Origin: JABDMH01 sp965223165
GTDB taxonomy: Bacteria > Bacteroidota > Bacteroidia > Chitinophagales > Saprospiraceae
DNA: 64,000 bases
Direction: 5' to 3'
Assembly: GCA_965223165.1 (NCBI GenBank)
Contig: CBDCVQ010000020.1
Location: 930,001 to 994,000, forward strand
Both the position numbers and the translations under genes were made by a program. Shown piece after piece: positions 42,426 through 50,532 of this stretch (positions are counted from its first letter, which is position 1; the number at the start of each line of letters is the position of its first letter). The notes beneath the pieces were generated by a model. That model did no database searches, was not told where the DNA came from, and was given only the letters and a program-made list of their open reading frames with translations.

Positions 42426-44737
42426 AATATCTTAAGAGATACATTTAGGGAGGGGAAGATCGAAAAGCTCTTGCGTTTACTCAAAACGACCACGGGCTCA
42501 CTTCCCTCTCTGATCTGGATGTATGGTTGCACATTCACCGGATTGCGACGTGCATATACATTGTGTATGGACAAGGACATCTTATGCCTTTTGCTTCTCC
42601 TCGGAAAGCTGCGCTCCAGACTTAGGTCTACCCGGTGATAGGGAGGCAGTCGATAGTTGTTTATGTCTTTGTAGATAGCGTAGGTGAAAGGACTGACCGC
42701 ACTGGGGGTAAAGCCCACTGGGAATGTCACGTAGTACCCTCCTCGATAGTACCCTGCAATCTTCAATGTCAATCTACTCGACAGCCCTTGGACGTGGTTC
42801 AAGCTGATGCTAAATCTCCTATTAAATTTGTAGTTAAACCATCTACCCCCATTCAGACCGTCAAATCTCTGTCGTGCGGTCGATACATTCAGTGTGGCAC
42901 CTGTTGTGCTTGTAGCATTCCATCGCTTGTGCACTTGCATCTCCAATCCATAAGCCTTGCCTTTTCCACCGCTCCAAGTAGTACGTCCTAGACTGGACAA
43001 AGTCAGGTCAATTGGCGGAGCAATATAGAGCACCTGTTCCTCCATTGATTTGAAGTATACCTCCGCATCGACACTCCATTCCCCATCTTGCCCTTTGTAA
43101 GTACTCCCGATAGAATATATTCTAGCCTGCTCTGGCCTAAGGTCCTCATCAGAACTTCGGTAAAGATTCCAGGTGATAAAATCCCCAAAGGCGATAAACT
43201 CATGTTCATACTGCCTCGAAGTGTTCACTCCAAGATGATGCGACCACCTACCCCCGTGCCATGATACCTCGACATAGGGCAACACTGCCCGCTGCCTGAA
43301 GGCTGAGGCCACATAATGATCTATTCTAGCTCCTCCTTTCGCGTCCCACCTCCCTGCACGATATTGAGCGACACCATAGAGCGACCTAGTCTCGCTGTCC
43401 ACGATCCGCTCTAGCTCACTAGTTAGACGCTCGTCGTTCAGGATTGCTGATCGTCGGTATACACCCCTGCTGTATTTGCGGTGCTCTATGCCGGCCACGT
43501 ACTCGAGACGATCGCTAGCTTTCCACCTCACAGATGTCTCGCCCTTCCACAGTCCTATGTCAAGTGAGGTCCGGCTTATTGCAATATCTTGATAAGACTC
43601 CTCCACGTACTCCTCCCTATTCTCCCGCTCATACGCAGTATTCACCGAGCTCCACCCTGCAGTCCCTTCTATCCACAGACCATCCACTAGTTCATACTCT
43701 ATCTGCAAAGATCCTAGCATCGATCGGTTTTGATTTTTCTCACGTGAGTAGGTATATTGAAAGTTATCGGCAAACTCATTGTGGAATCCATAGGATAGAA
43801 GAGTAGCGCCCACATACACCCTTTGGCTCTTTAGGAAACACTTAGCCAGAGCACTGTGCATCAACGTTCCGGAATGATAGCCCGCATAGTTGGAGTGTAG
43901 TGTCTCTTCTACACTGCCCGTTCGATCTAGGAGCAGTAGGGGCACAGTTCTGACGCTGCCCATAAGACCCACCTTACCCTTTGCCACCGGCACCTTCACA
44001 TCCAGCGACGGCAGCAATGGTGACAGCAGCAGGTCAATGGCAGCACTGTCCACCTCAGTCCAGGTGCTCAGGTCAGCAAAGGATGCAATTCGCCCACCGT
44101 AGTTCGATGGAAATATCCCGGGATAAAAATCGATCCGCTGTATCATGGAAGATGGCACACTGCTAAAGAGCTCAAAGTCGGAAGTCTTCATCAGGAGCGG
44201 CGTGCCATCCACTAGGATCTCGTTTTGCTCGTGGCCACTTCCACGCACATGATAGTTTGCCAGCCCGTCCTTACCCTCTTCGACAGACGGTAGGGAGGAT
44301 AGAGTTCTGATCAGGTCCTTCTCGCCTCCTATAAAAACTAGATCATCAAAAGTCTGCTGATCCACGCGCCTGCTTGCCCTGACCTGTTCTGGTTTTCCCA
44401 CGACGACCACTTCTTGTTGCGGTACAGCCGACAACAATATCTCAAGGCGCCCAAAGGCCAGCAGTTCGGCTGTCCGGAGCACAATCTGGCGGTACCCCAC
44501 TCGAGAGATCATCAGACTATCATATCGCCGGAGTAGAGCTCTATCAATCGTCAGCACCGAGTCACCAGTCTCGAGGAGAAATTCATCATTGTACACCAAG
44601 ACCTCATCCAAGACCTCAAGGGTAGCAGAATCCCTGACAAGCAAGGTGTATTCATGCTCCTCCACCTGTCCAGCAAGTGTGGTACATCGCAGGAAAGCTA
44701 TTGCGCAGATGCAGAGAGTCTTAGGGAGTAGCCTCAC
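42422..44737 (-). CDS. TonB-dependent receptor
   Basis: A 771-aa outer-membrane transporter. A signal peptide is followed by a shortened carboxypeptidase-regulatory-like domain (EYTLLVRDSATLEVLDEVLVYND to LEILLSAVPQQEVVVVGK). The plug domain comes next (LIRTLSSLPSVEEGKDGLANYHVRGSGHEQNEILVDGTPLL, YPGIFPSNYGGRIASFADLST), then a 22-strand-type barrel ending SLKIL. Substrate unknown. It is first in an operon with DUF4249 and a now-broken barrel gene. The stretch is less GC-rich in wording than its neighbours, which might reflect acquisition. Confidence 0.9.
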   Translation of the reverse strand: MRLLPKTLCICAIAFLRCTTLAGQVEEHEYTLLVRDSATLEVLDEVLVYNDEFLLETGDSVLTIDRALLRRYDSLMISRVGYRQIVLRTAELLAFGRLEILLSAVPQQEVVVVGKPEQVRASRRVDQQTFDDLVFIGGEKDLIRTLSSLPSVEEGKDGLANYHVRGSGHEQNEILVDGTPLLMKTSDFELFSSVPSSMIQRIDFYPGIFPSNYGGRIASFADLSTWTEVDSAAIDLLLSPLLPSLDVKVPVAKGKVGLMGSVRTVPLLLLDRTGSVEETLHSNYAGYHSGTLMHSALAKCFLKSQRVYVGATLLSYGFHNEFADNFQYTYSREKNQNRSMLGSLQIEYELVDGLWIEGTAGWSSVNTAYERENREEYVEESYQDIAISRTSLDIGLWKGETSVRWKASDRLEYVAGIEHRKYSRGVYRRSAILNDERLTSELERIVDSETRSLYGVAQYRAGRWDAKGGARIDHYVASAFRQRAVLPYVEVSWHGGRWSHHLGVNTSRQYEHEFIAFGDFITWNLYRSSDEDLRPEQARIYSIGSTYKGQDGEWSVDAEVYFKSMEEQVLYIAPPIDLTLSSLGRTTWSGGKGKAYGLEMQVHKRWNATSTTGATLNVSTARQRFDGLNGGRWFNYKFNRRFSISLNHVQGLSSRLTLKIAGYYRGGYYVTFPVGFTPSAVSPFTYAIYKDINNYRLPPYHRVDLSLERSFPRRSKRHKMSLSIHNVYARRNPVNVQPYIQIREGSEPVVVLSKRKSFSIFPSLNVSLKIL

Positions 44738-44772
44738 CAGCCAGAAAAATTTCCACCGGCATCACAAAATTG

Positions 44773-44799
44773 TGTGTTCATCTCTAACGGATGAACACA
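44773..44799. promoter_or_regulatory. 10-bp inverted repeat upstream of the TonB receptor operon
   Basis: Arms TGTGTTCATC and GATGAACACA around TCTAACG, 36 bp before the receptor start. On the plus strand it is followed by TATTTTTC and could be a terminator; on the minus strand it would sit in the promoter or leader of the receptor. Confidence 0.4.
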
Positions 44800-44849
44800 T
44801 ATTTTTCATATGAATACCAGGACGCCCGCTCATCGCGTTCGGGTCCGGA

Positions 44850-44990
44850 CCTGCGCCACGACGCTCTACCCCCAATCTGCCAACCTCTTTGATAGCCTAG
44901 CCGAGGGCTACCTATACATGGGCAACATAGAGTCAGGCCATCGAGAGCTTTCAGAGATCACTGCCATTGAATCCGCAGAATCAAAATGCG
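44850..44990 (+). pseudogene. Remnant of a TPR domain
   Basis: The plus-strand frame reads TTLYPQSANLFDSLAEGYLYMGNIESGHRELSEITAIES. This matches the common tail NPxSxNxYDSLAEAYxxxGN found after serine-hydrolase or peptidase domains in Bacteroidota. Nothing before or after belongs to an intact gene, so it appears to be the last piece of a deleted gene. The rest of 44738-45147 shows no other gene. Confidence 0.4.
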
Positions 44991-45147
44991 ACGGCAAGAC
45001 TGGCGCAATTAAAAGGTCGATAACGCGCCGACGCCATTGTGGAGACGCCGGTGCTCGATGTCGCGCCGTCCCAACCCTTCTCCCTCGTCGGGATGCTCTC
45101 TCGTGCCGGCATATTTTGCCTATCTTATCTGCTCAGCCAAGGACCTT

Positions 45148-46320
45148 ATGTCTCAAAGTGTGCCACCAAACTACCTCACCGAGCAATTTGACATCCAACC
45201 AGATTTTGCTCCGTTCAACCAGAAGTACGACATCTTCAACCGATCGGTCTGGGACGAAAAAGTGGACGCCAAAAAGCTATTTGTCAGCTACGACATTGCC
45301 AACTACAGCCCCAAAAAGAGCAAAGGTTTTGACCACTGGGATTATGCCTTTCGCAACGCCAGCTGGCATCTGACCGACGCCGTAGGGGAGCGTGACTTTG
45401 CCCGCGACGGCCGGGTAGAAGGATTTACCGATTACTACTCTCTAGGGACCGAAGGGCCTAAAGAAGCGGTCCGTCTAGATTCGCCGGAGTCAACGGCACG
45501 AAGGATTAAGATCGCCGCCAAGATGTTCGGTGCCGGATTGGTTGGCATCTGCCGCTTGGATCGTCGCTGGATCTACAGCCATCATTTCAATCGATTGACC
45601 GGCGAAAACCCGGTATTGGACCTCCCCGCGCACTTTCGGTACGCGATCATGTTAGCCATCCCGATGGACTACGAGCTGGGCAAGACCTTTCCATCCGCGC
45701 TCAGCGGTGCTACCACAGGCATTGGATATGCGGGCAGTCTGCAGTGCGCCGTGACCCTAGCCCAGTTCATCGTCAACCTCGGCTATGATGCCGTGGCCTC
45801 TATGAACGATACGGGCCTCAATGTGCCCATGGCCATCGAAGCGGGTCTTGGCGAGTATGGACGGCTCGGGTTATTGATCACCAAAGAGTATGGCCCCAAC
45901 GTGCGTTTGGCAAAAGTGTTTACCGATCTGCCATTGGCCCCGGATCACCCCATTGAGTTTGGCGTGAAGGCCTTCTGTCAGATCTGCCGGAAGTGCTCGT
46001 CGGCTTGCCCGGCTAGGGCCATTCCAGCGGGCGAACCCCAGTCCGAACCCCCTAATCACTCCAGCCTGACTCGTATCCGAAAGTGGACCGTGGATGCCGA
46101 ACGGTGCTTTCGGTTTTGGGTGGGCATGAACACTGATTGCGCCATCTGCATACGTGTCTGCCCATACAACAAAGATTACCGAAAGTGGTGGAATCGCTTG
46201 GGCATTCGCCTAGCGCATTCCCCATTGAGACGCCTGATGCTATGGCTGGATGGAGCCATGAAGTTTGGGAAGCGGATGGACCCGGCCGCCTGGTGGAAAA
46301 AGAAAGAAGAACTGCTATGA
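45148..46320 (+). CDS. Reductive dehalogenase-like corrinoid/iron-sulfur protein
   Basis: A 390-aa member of the family that includes PceA-type reductive dehalogenases and is related to epoxyqueuosine reductase. The N-terminal half has the cobalamin-binding-type segments (STARRIKIAAKMFGAGLVGICRLD, SGATTGIGYAGSLQCAVTLAQFIVNLGYDAVASMNDTGLN, GLGEYGRLGLLITKEYGPNVRL). The C-terminal ferredoxin part has CQICRKCSSACP (Cys277, 280, 283, 287) and CAICIRVCP (Cys331, 334, 338). The start MSQSVPPNYL at 45148 is chosen; upstream in-frame residues look non-coding. No Tat signal is seen, so it is predicted cytoplasmic. Substrate unknown; dehalogenation is not shown. Confidence 0.82.
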   Translation: MSQSVPPNYLTEQFDIQPDFAPFNQKYDIFNRSVWDEKVDAKKLFVSYDIANYSPKKSKGFDHWDYAFRNASWHLTDAVGERDFARDGRVEGFTDYYSLGTEGPKEAVRLDSPESTARRIKIAAKMFGAGLVGICRLDRRWIYSHHFNRLTGENPVLDLPAHFRYAIMLAIPMDYELGKTFPSALSGATTGIGYAGSLQCAVTLAQFIVNLGYDAVASMNDTGLNVPMAIEAGLGEYGRLGLLITKEYGPNVRLAKVFTDLPLAPDHPIEFGVKAFCQICRKCSSACPARAIPAGEPQSEPPNHSSLTRIRKWTVDAERCFRFWVGMNTDCAICIRVCPYNKDYRKWWNRLGIRLAHSPLRRLMLWLDGAMKFGKRMDPAAWWKKKEELL

Positions 46321-47627
46321 GTGCGGCTCCCAGACCTAAGCTAGGCATTTGGATGAGCACCTCGTTGGTGGCTGGCACGATGATCGGATCCGGCATCTTC
46401 CTACTACCGGCCTCGCTGGCCGCCTATGGTGGTGTGAGCCTGCTGGGCTGGACCTTTACAACCGCGGGAGCCATGCTTCTCGCCCTGACGCTGAGCCGGC
46501 TCAGCCGGATGATACCCAAAGCCGGCGGCCCGTATGCTTTTACCCGAGCCGGGCTCGGAGAATTTGCCGGTTTTCTAGTCGGCTGGGGATATTGGCTCGC
46601 CTTGCTCACTGGCAGCGCCGCCATAGCCGTGGCCACGGTCGGCTATCTGGGTGTGTTCGTCCCGGCCCTGGTGTCCAGTCCACTGATTGCCGGTGTGATC
46701 GCGCTGTTGATCATTTGGACGCTTGCCGGGGTCAATATCGCCGGGACCATGCAGGCCGGCCGGGTACAGATGACGGCTTTAATCCTCAAGCTCCTGCCCT
46801 TGGTGGTCGTCATTGTGGGTGGCATGGTGTACTTCAATACGGACCACCTCACGCCATTCAATGCCAGCGATCAGTCGACCCTGGGCGCAGTGACCTCTAC
46901 CGCAACACTCACGCTGTGGGCCTTCCTAGGCATCGAATCCGCGACCGTAGCGGCGGAGACGGTCGAAAACCCCACCCAAAATATCAGCCGCGCTACCATC
47001 ATGGGCACGATCCTGGCGGCTGTCATTTATGTCTTTGGCAGTACCGCGGTGATGATGATTATCCCGCCCGAAGAACTTCGCGCCTCTACCGCCCCTTTTG
47101 CCGATGCCGCCCTCGCCATGTTTGGACCCGGTGCGCAGTACGCCGTGGCCATTGGTGCCACCATCTCCTGCCTGGGAGCCCTAAATGGCATGATCCTGCT
47201 ACAGGGACAGATGCCCTTTGCCTTGGCCCGAGACGGATTGTTTCATACCGCCTTTGGTGCCTTGTCCAGACGAGGTACGCCGCAGCCAGCACTTCTCTTG
47301 TCAGCGGCACTGGTGACGGTCTTCATCGCTCTCAATTATAGCAAGGGGCTCGTGGATCTCTTCACCTACATTATTCTGCTGTCCACCCTGTCTATTCTGC
47401 TACCGTATTCGTTTTCGACGATGTCCGAGTGCATGCTGATCCTGCGAGATCGAGGCCAGTTGCCCTCATCGGAGCGAAGAAAGCGGCTGATCCTGGCGAG
47501 CCTAGCTTTCACTTATTCCCTTTGGGCGCTGTCCGGGGCTGGTCAAACCGCTGTCTACTGGGGGTTCCTTCTCTTTCTCACCGGGATCCCTGTCTTTGTC
47601 TTCTTCAAATGGCAGGCCCGGGACTGA
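46317..47627 (+). CDS. APC family amino acid permease
   Basis: A 436-aa, twelve-helix inner-membrane transporter of the amino acid-polyamine-organocation superfamily. The first helix carries the substrate-site motif GTMIGSGIFLLPASLAAYGG. Later segments include SKMIPKAGGPYAF-like SRMIPKAGGPYAFTRAGLGEF and FLGIESATVAAETVENPTQNI, as in AdiC/YjeH-type carriers. The ATG at 46317 overlaps the stop of the dehalogenase-like gene (ATGA), indicating coupled translation; the longer open frame to 46137 is an overlap artefact. Substrate unknown. Confidence 0.88.
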   Translation: MSAAPRPKLGIWMSTSLVAGTMIGSGIFLLPASLAAYGGVSLLGWTFTTAGAMLLALTLSRLSRMIPKAGGPYAFTRAGLGEFAGFLVGWGYWLALLTGSAAIAVATVGYLGVFVPALVSSPLIAGVIALLIIWTLAGVNIAGTMQAGRVQMTALILKLLPLVVVIVGGMVYFNTDHLTPFNASDQSTLGAVTSTATLTLWAFLGIESATVAAETVENPTQNISRATIMGTILAAVIYVFGSTAVMMIIPPEELRASTAPFADAALAMFGPGAQYAVAIGATISCLGALNGMILLQGQMPFALARDGLFHTAFGALSRRGTPQPALLLSAALVTVFIALNYSKGLVDLFTYIILLSTLSILLPYSFSTMSECMLILRDRGQLPSSERRKRLILASLAFTYSLWALSGAGQTAVYWGFLLFLTGIPVFVFFKWQARD

Positions 47628-47670
47628 GGCACCACCCAGCTATCACTATCTTCGCAGACGATTTGTTGCT

Positions 47671-48381
47671 ATGTGCACCGTCACCTATCTTCCGCAAGAC
47701 GAGGGCTTTCTGCTCACCCAAAATCGGGACGAATCACCGAGCCGAGCAGCGAGTGGCCTAGTCAGATCCAAAAGGGATGGGGTCGAGCTGGTCTATCCCA
47801 GGGACCGGGCCGCCGGTGGCACCTGGATCGCCATCAGCAGCGAGCTGCAAGTCGGTTGTCTCATCAACGGGGCCTTTCAAAAGCACAAACATACACCGCC
47901 CTACCGCCGAAGCCGAGGGCTGGTGCTCCTGGACTACTTTGGTTACGCTTCCATGGATCAATTTGCCGACACGTATCCCCTGGATGGCATCGAACCATTT
48001 ACGATGATCGCCGTACAAGACGACAAGCTCTATGACCTACGGTGGGATGAGCAAGCGGCGCATCTCGTGCAACTCCATGCGGACGAGTCCCACCTATGGT
48101 CATCCTGTACCCTCTATCCCGATGAGATCCAGGCACAACGCAATGCATGGTTTGACCAATGGAGAGCTGATCATCCCCACTACCGCCAGGAAGATATTCT
48201 GGGCTTTCATAAGCAGGGCGGCACGGGAGATCCCTGGAACGATTTGATCATGAATCGTGACAACCTGGTGCGGACCACTAGCATTACGGCCATTGCCAGG
48301 GACCGGTCGGGGGTCACGATAAGGTTCTTTGATCTGGCATCGGGCGACGAATTTCGATATGCCTTTCCGGTAGATAGCTAG
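47671..48381 (+). CDS. NRDE family protein (TANGO2-like)
   Basis: A 236-aa protein starting MCTVTYLPQ; Cys2 would become the N-terminal nucleophile of an Ntn-like fold after Met removal. The family motif NRDE is present (LLTQNRDESPSR), followed by YPRDRAAGGTWIAIS. The later region has GDPWNDLIMNRDNLVRTTSITAI. The biochemical role of the NRDE/TANGO2 family is unsettled; eukaryotic TANGO2 is linked to heme or lipid handling. The start is chosen to expose Cys2; upstream in-frame ATGs lie inside the permease gene. Confidence 0.85.
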   Translation: MCTVTYLPQDEGFLLTQNRDESPSRAASGLVRSKRDGVELVYPRDRAAGGTWIAISSELQVGCLINGAFQKHKHTPPYRRSRGLVLLDYFGYASMDQFADTYPLDGIEPFTMIAVQDDKLYDLRWDEQAAHLVQLHADESHLWSSCTLYPDEIQAQRNAWFDQWRADHPHYRQEDILGFHKQGGTGDPWNDLIMNRDNLVRTTSITAIARDRSGVTIRFFDLASGDEFRYAFPVDS

Positions 48382-48385
48382 TAGA

Positions 48386-48595
48386 GTTTCGCATTAAATC
48401 TTGTGGTTAATTCTAATGCCTTTGGTCCGCATACTTCATTGCAAAGCCTCGCCATAGCTAAGGCTAGCCACCCACCCGCTTTCGCGGTTCCCTCACTGCT
48501 CGCATGGTCATGCTCGACGCTTCGAGATCGTTCGGTCATGCCTCGTCTGCGAACAAAATCCTATTAGAAATTATTCAACATATCTAATGCGAAAC
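48386..48595. repeat. Small inverted-repeat element, family B copy 2 (MITE-like)
   Basis: 210 bp with perfect 11-bp inverted ends (GTTTCGCATTA at 48386-48396, TAATGCGAAAC at 48585-48595). It starts 4 bp after the NRDE stop codon and ends 1 bp before the stop codon of the convergent gene, so it fills the whole intergenic space. The core (48429-48540) matches family B copy 1 at 6118-6231, but the end repeats differ. Short internal palindromes include CTCGA-CGCT-TCGAG and GCATG-GT-CATGC. Confidence 0.72.
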
Positions 48596-48596
48596 A

Positions 48597-49142
48597 CTAG
48601 AATCCCAATCGTACACCCCAGAGCAGGATCGCGCCCTCCCCAATGTCTTCGCCATCTTCCCGTACGTTAAACTCCCAACCAAACGCCAAAGTGGGTGAGA
48701 TCGACATCTGGCTGGCCAGCGGAAACCGGTAACCCAGCAAAAAGCTGGGTTGGATGACGATCAAATCCGTGGTGCCCATAAGATCAGCGGGCGCGGCCTT
48801 ATCCCTCCAGTCCACTCGGTTAAACCACCCATCCACACGGCCCATACTAAAAAGACCATCGTCGGGAGATAGAAAGGAACGCAAGTAGCCCAAGGAGAAA
48901 CCAAAGCCTCCTCCGCGCTCATCGTCGTGCACGCCTGTACTGCCGTGCCATACGAGATTGTAACCCACGCGCAGGTCGATGGAGGTCAATTCAGCCAGTG
49001 GAAACGAAACAAACAGTCCAGGCTGGAATCCCGTGGGGTACTGCTGTAGCTCGACACCGTAGGTTGTGCTGCGAGATTGGCCTGAACTCCAAAACCAGGT
49101 CAAGCATAGCAAAAAAATCAGCAGCATTCGACAATGAGGCAC
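48597..49142 (-). CDS. Predicted outer membrane beta-barrel protein
   Basis: 181 aa with signal peptide MPHCRMLLIFLLCLTWFWSSG. The mature part alternates hydrophobic residues in short strands (SIDLRVGYNLVW, GGGFGFSLGYLRSFL, VIQPSFLLGYRFPL, SPTLAFGWEFNV) and ends with an aromatic residue (VRLGF), as outer-membrane barrels do. No family could be recognised. It is transcribed alone and convergent to the NRDE gene. Confidence 0.6.
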   Translation of the reverse strand: MPHCRMLLIFLLCLTWFWSSGQSRSTTYGVELQQYPTGFQPGLFVSFPLAELTSIDLRVGYNLVWHGSTGVHDDERGGGFGFSLGYLRSFLSPDDGLFSMGRVDGWFNRVDWRDKAAPADLMGTTDLIVIQPSFLLGYRFPLASQMSISPTLAFGWEFNVREDGEDIGEGAILLWGVRLGF

Positions 49143-49232
49143 ACCTCTAAGCTAGAACTTCGTCCCACAAAAAGCAACAGAGTCACCCCATCACAGTGAT
49201 GAAAGGGTAACGAATTAGCGGGAGTCTGATCT

Positions 49233-49523
49233 CTAGTCGGCTATTCTAAACGTGTCGAGAAGGCCCTTTCTATCCAACTCGATCAACAAGTATGGAGAGA
49301 ACGGTATAAGAGAGAGTTCGTACCGTAGATAACTCGTTCCATCTGCCCTATCAACTGTGTTGCTTGGTTGATGCGATATGACCTGCTCGATCTGTTCAAT
49401 ACTCATACCTTTCTTGAGGTTCAGAGCATGCATACAAATCGCCTTGTGCTTATTATGTGTTCTCACCAGCAGCAGCACGCCTAGTGCAACTAGACCATAA
49501 GTAATGAGCCTTCCAATCCTCAC
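49233..49523 (-). CDS. Small membrane-anchored protein of unknown function
   Basis: 96 aa with one N-terminal transmembrane segment (ITYGLVALGVLLLV) and a short soluble domain (LKKGMSIEQIEQVISHQPSNTVDR ... LRYELSL) with a loose SmpA/BamE-like look. It starts 3 nt after the stop of the decayed gene 49527-50073, in the position an immunity or partner protein would take. That role is inference; no family was recognised. Confidence 0.5.
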   Translation of the reverse strand: MRIGRLITYGLVALGVLLLVRTHNKHKAICMHALNLKKGMSIEQIEQVISHQPSNTVDRADGTSYLRYELSLIPFSPYLLIELDRKGLLDTFRIAD

Positions 49524-49526
49524 ATC

Positions 49527-50073
49527 TTAACAGTTTTGTGTCGGCCTCAACCTAAAAAAACGACTATCCTTTAGAAAGGAACAAAGGCTTTCCGCCCAGT
49601 CACTTGAGTATTTGCTTGGCTTGGGAAAATAAGTACTAAAGGAGTTCCCGATTTCATTGGAAATATAATCCTGCCAGTCATGACCTGATGCATTTCCTGC
49701 AATCGTTTGGCTGAACTCGATCATGTTCCCATACGTCACACCCGCATGGAACCCAACAAATATCACATGTCTCATATCCAAAACATAGTTGCTATTTGCT
49801 GGATCGATCACATATCGCCAGTTTTCATCTATGAATCCGGCGAATATCTTCTTGAACCAGTTCGTCTCGTCATTAATGTCCCGCATGCTCATGCCATTGA
49901 AGTGCGCACACCACGAACGCATTGATACCGCCTTACTACGGTGTTTGCCGAGCACCTGCTTCCAGCAACTGCATAAACTCCTTAGGCTGGCGGAATCACG
50001 TAGCCATTTGATTGTAAACAGCTTTTTGCATTGCGGTATTGTCAGATAGTAATCTCTTGAGCCAATTGTAGTC
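49527..50073 (-). pseudogene. Decayed C-terminal fragment of a larger, possibly polymorphic-toxin-like protein
   Basis: The intact 3' part reads SMRSWCAHFNGMSMRDINDETNWFKKIFAGF, then RYVIDPANSNYVLDMRHVIFVGF, and ends after CSFLKDSRFF. Upstream, protein-like sequence continues in another frame (DYNWLKRLLSDNTAMQKAVYNQMAT, then a TGA, then FRQPKEFMQLLEAGARQTP and a TAG), showing at least one frameshift and one internal stop. The gene is cut at its 5' side by an IS21-like end at 50074. The ORF as called to 50141 includes translated IS sequence. Similarity to RHS/toxin C-termini is an impression, not a match. Confidence 0.5.
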
Positions 50074-50120
50074 TGCCACTGAAAAGTGCACCCCCGGCGC
50101 CATCGAAAAATGCACCCCCT
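50074..50120. mobile_element. IS21-like terminal repeat remnant
   Basis: Begins TG and carries two direct repeats about 22 bp apart, TGAAAAGTGCACCCCC and TCGAAAAATGCACCCCC. This multiple-repeat arrangement is typical of IS21-family ends. No complete istA/istB follows. On the plus strand a 43-codon frame (50140-50271) reads IIEL-like KPQIILGYFRQGKSKKPLSRE, which resembles an IstA N-terminal HTH, then stops. Confidence 0.45.
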
Positions 50121-50121
50121 G

Positions 50122-50532
50122 TCATGGGAGCAGATCGGCATGGCTGATCTTCAAACCATGATAGATATGATAGAAAAACCGCAGATCATCCTTGGGTACT
50201 TCAGGCAGGGGAAATCCAAGAAGCCGCTTTCTCGGGAGTTTCCTGCCGCCCATGAGATCATGAAGGGCTGATTGGTTCAATTTTCGGGGATTGCCTTTTG
50301 AAAACAGGAGCACATCTGGCAGGCCAAGCTGTGAGTCAAAGCGCACCGCTATTGAGTCAAGACGAAACACCACAAAGCTCCCTGAACAGCACCAATTATC
50401 GATAGACTGTGGTATAACGACGACACACCGCCAATAAGGGAACCCATATTCTTTGTTAACTTCGACATGTCGGGATTTGATCCTGGCACGGAGACCTGCG
50501 GGAGCCAAGGCAAAGAGAAGTACACATGCCAA
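50122..50532 (-). CDS. 136-aa ORF of unknown function next to the IS21-like end
   Basis: The minus-strand frame ends immediately before the IS21-like repeats. Its C-terminal half has protein-like composition (LDSIAVRFDSQLGLPDVLLFSKGNPRKLN, LPRKRLLGFPLPEVPKDDLRFFYHIYHGL). It conflicts with the short IstA-like frame on the other strand (50140-50271); only one can be real. I cannot identify it, and it may be a passenger or the end of another protein. Confidence 0.35.
   Translation of the reverse strand: MACVLLFALAPAGLRARIKSRHVEVNKEYGFPYWRCVVVIPQSIDNWCCSGSFVVFRLDSIAVRFDSQLGLPDVLLFSKGNPRKLNQSALHDLMGGRKLPRKRLLGFPLPEVPKDDLRFFYHIYHGLKISHADLLP

Noticed and set aside
45037..45147. RRR-containing N-terminal extension of the dehalogenase-like gene as a Tat signal
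   Set aside because: No hydrophobic core or cleavage site in the expected spacing; the extension looks non-coding and MSQSVPPNYL is a better start.
44810..45373. 187-codon open frame as a full gene
   Set aside because: Only the stretch 44850-44990 is protein-like; the rest runs into the dehalogenase-like gene in another frame with arginine/threonine-rich nonsense.
46137..46316. 60-residue N-terminal extension of the permease
   Set aside because: Lies inside the upstream gene in another frame; the ATGA-coupled start at 46317 gives the normal APC N-terminus.
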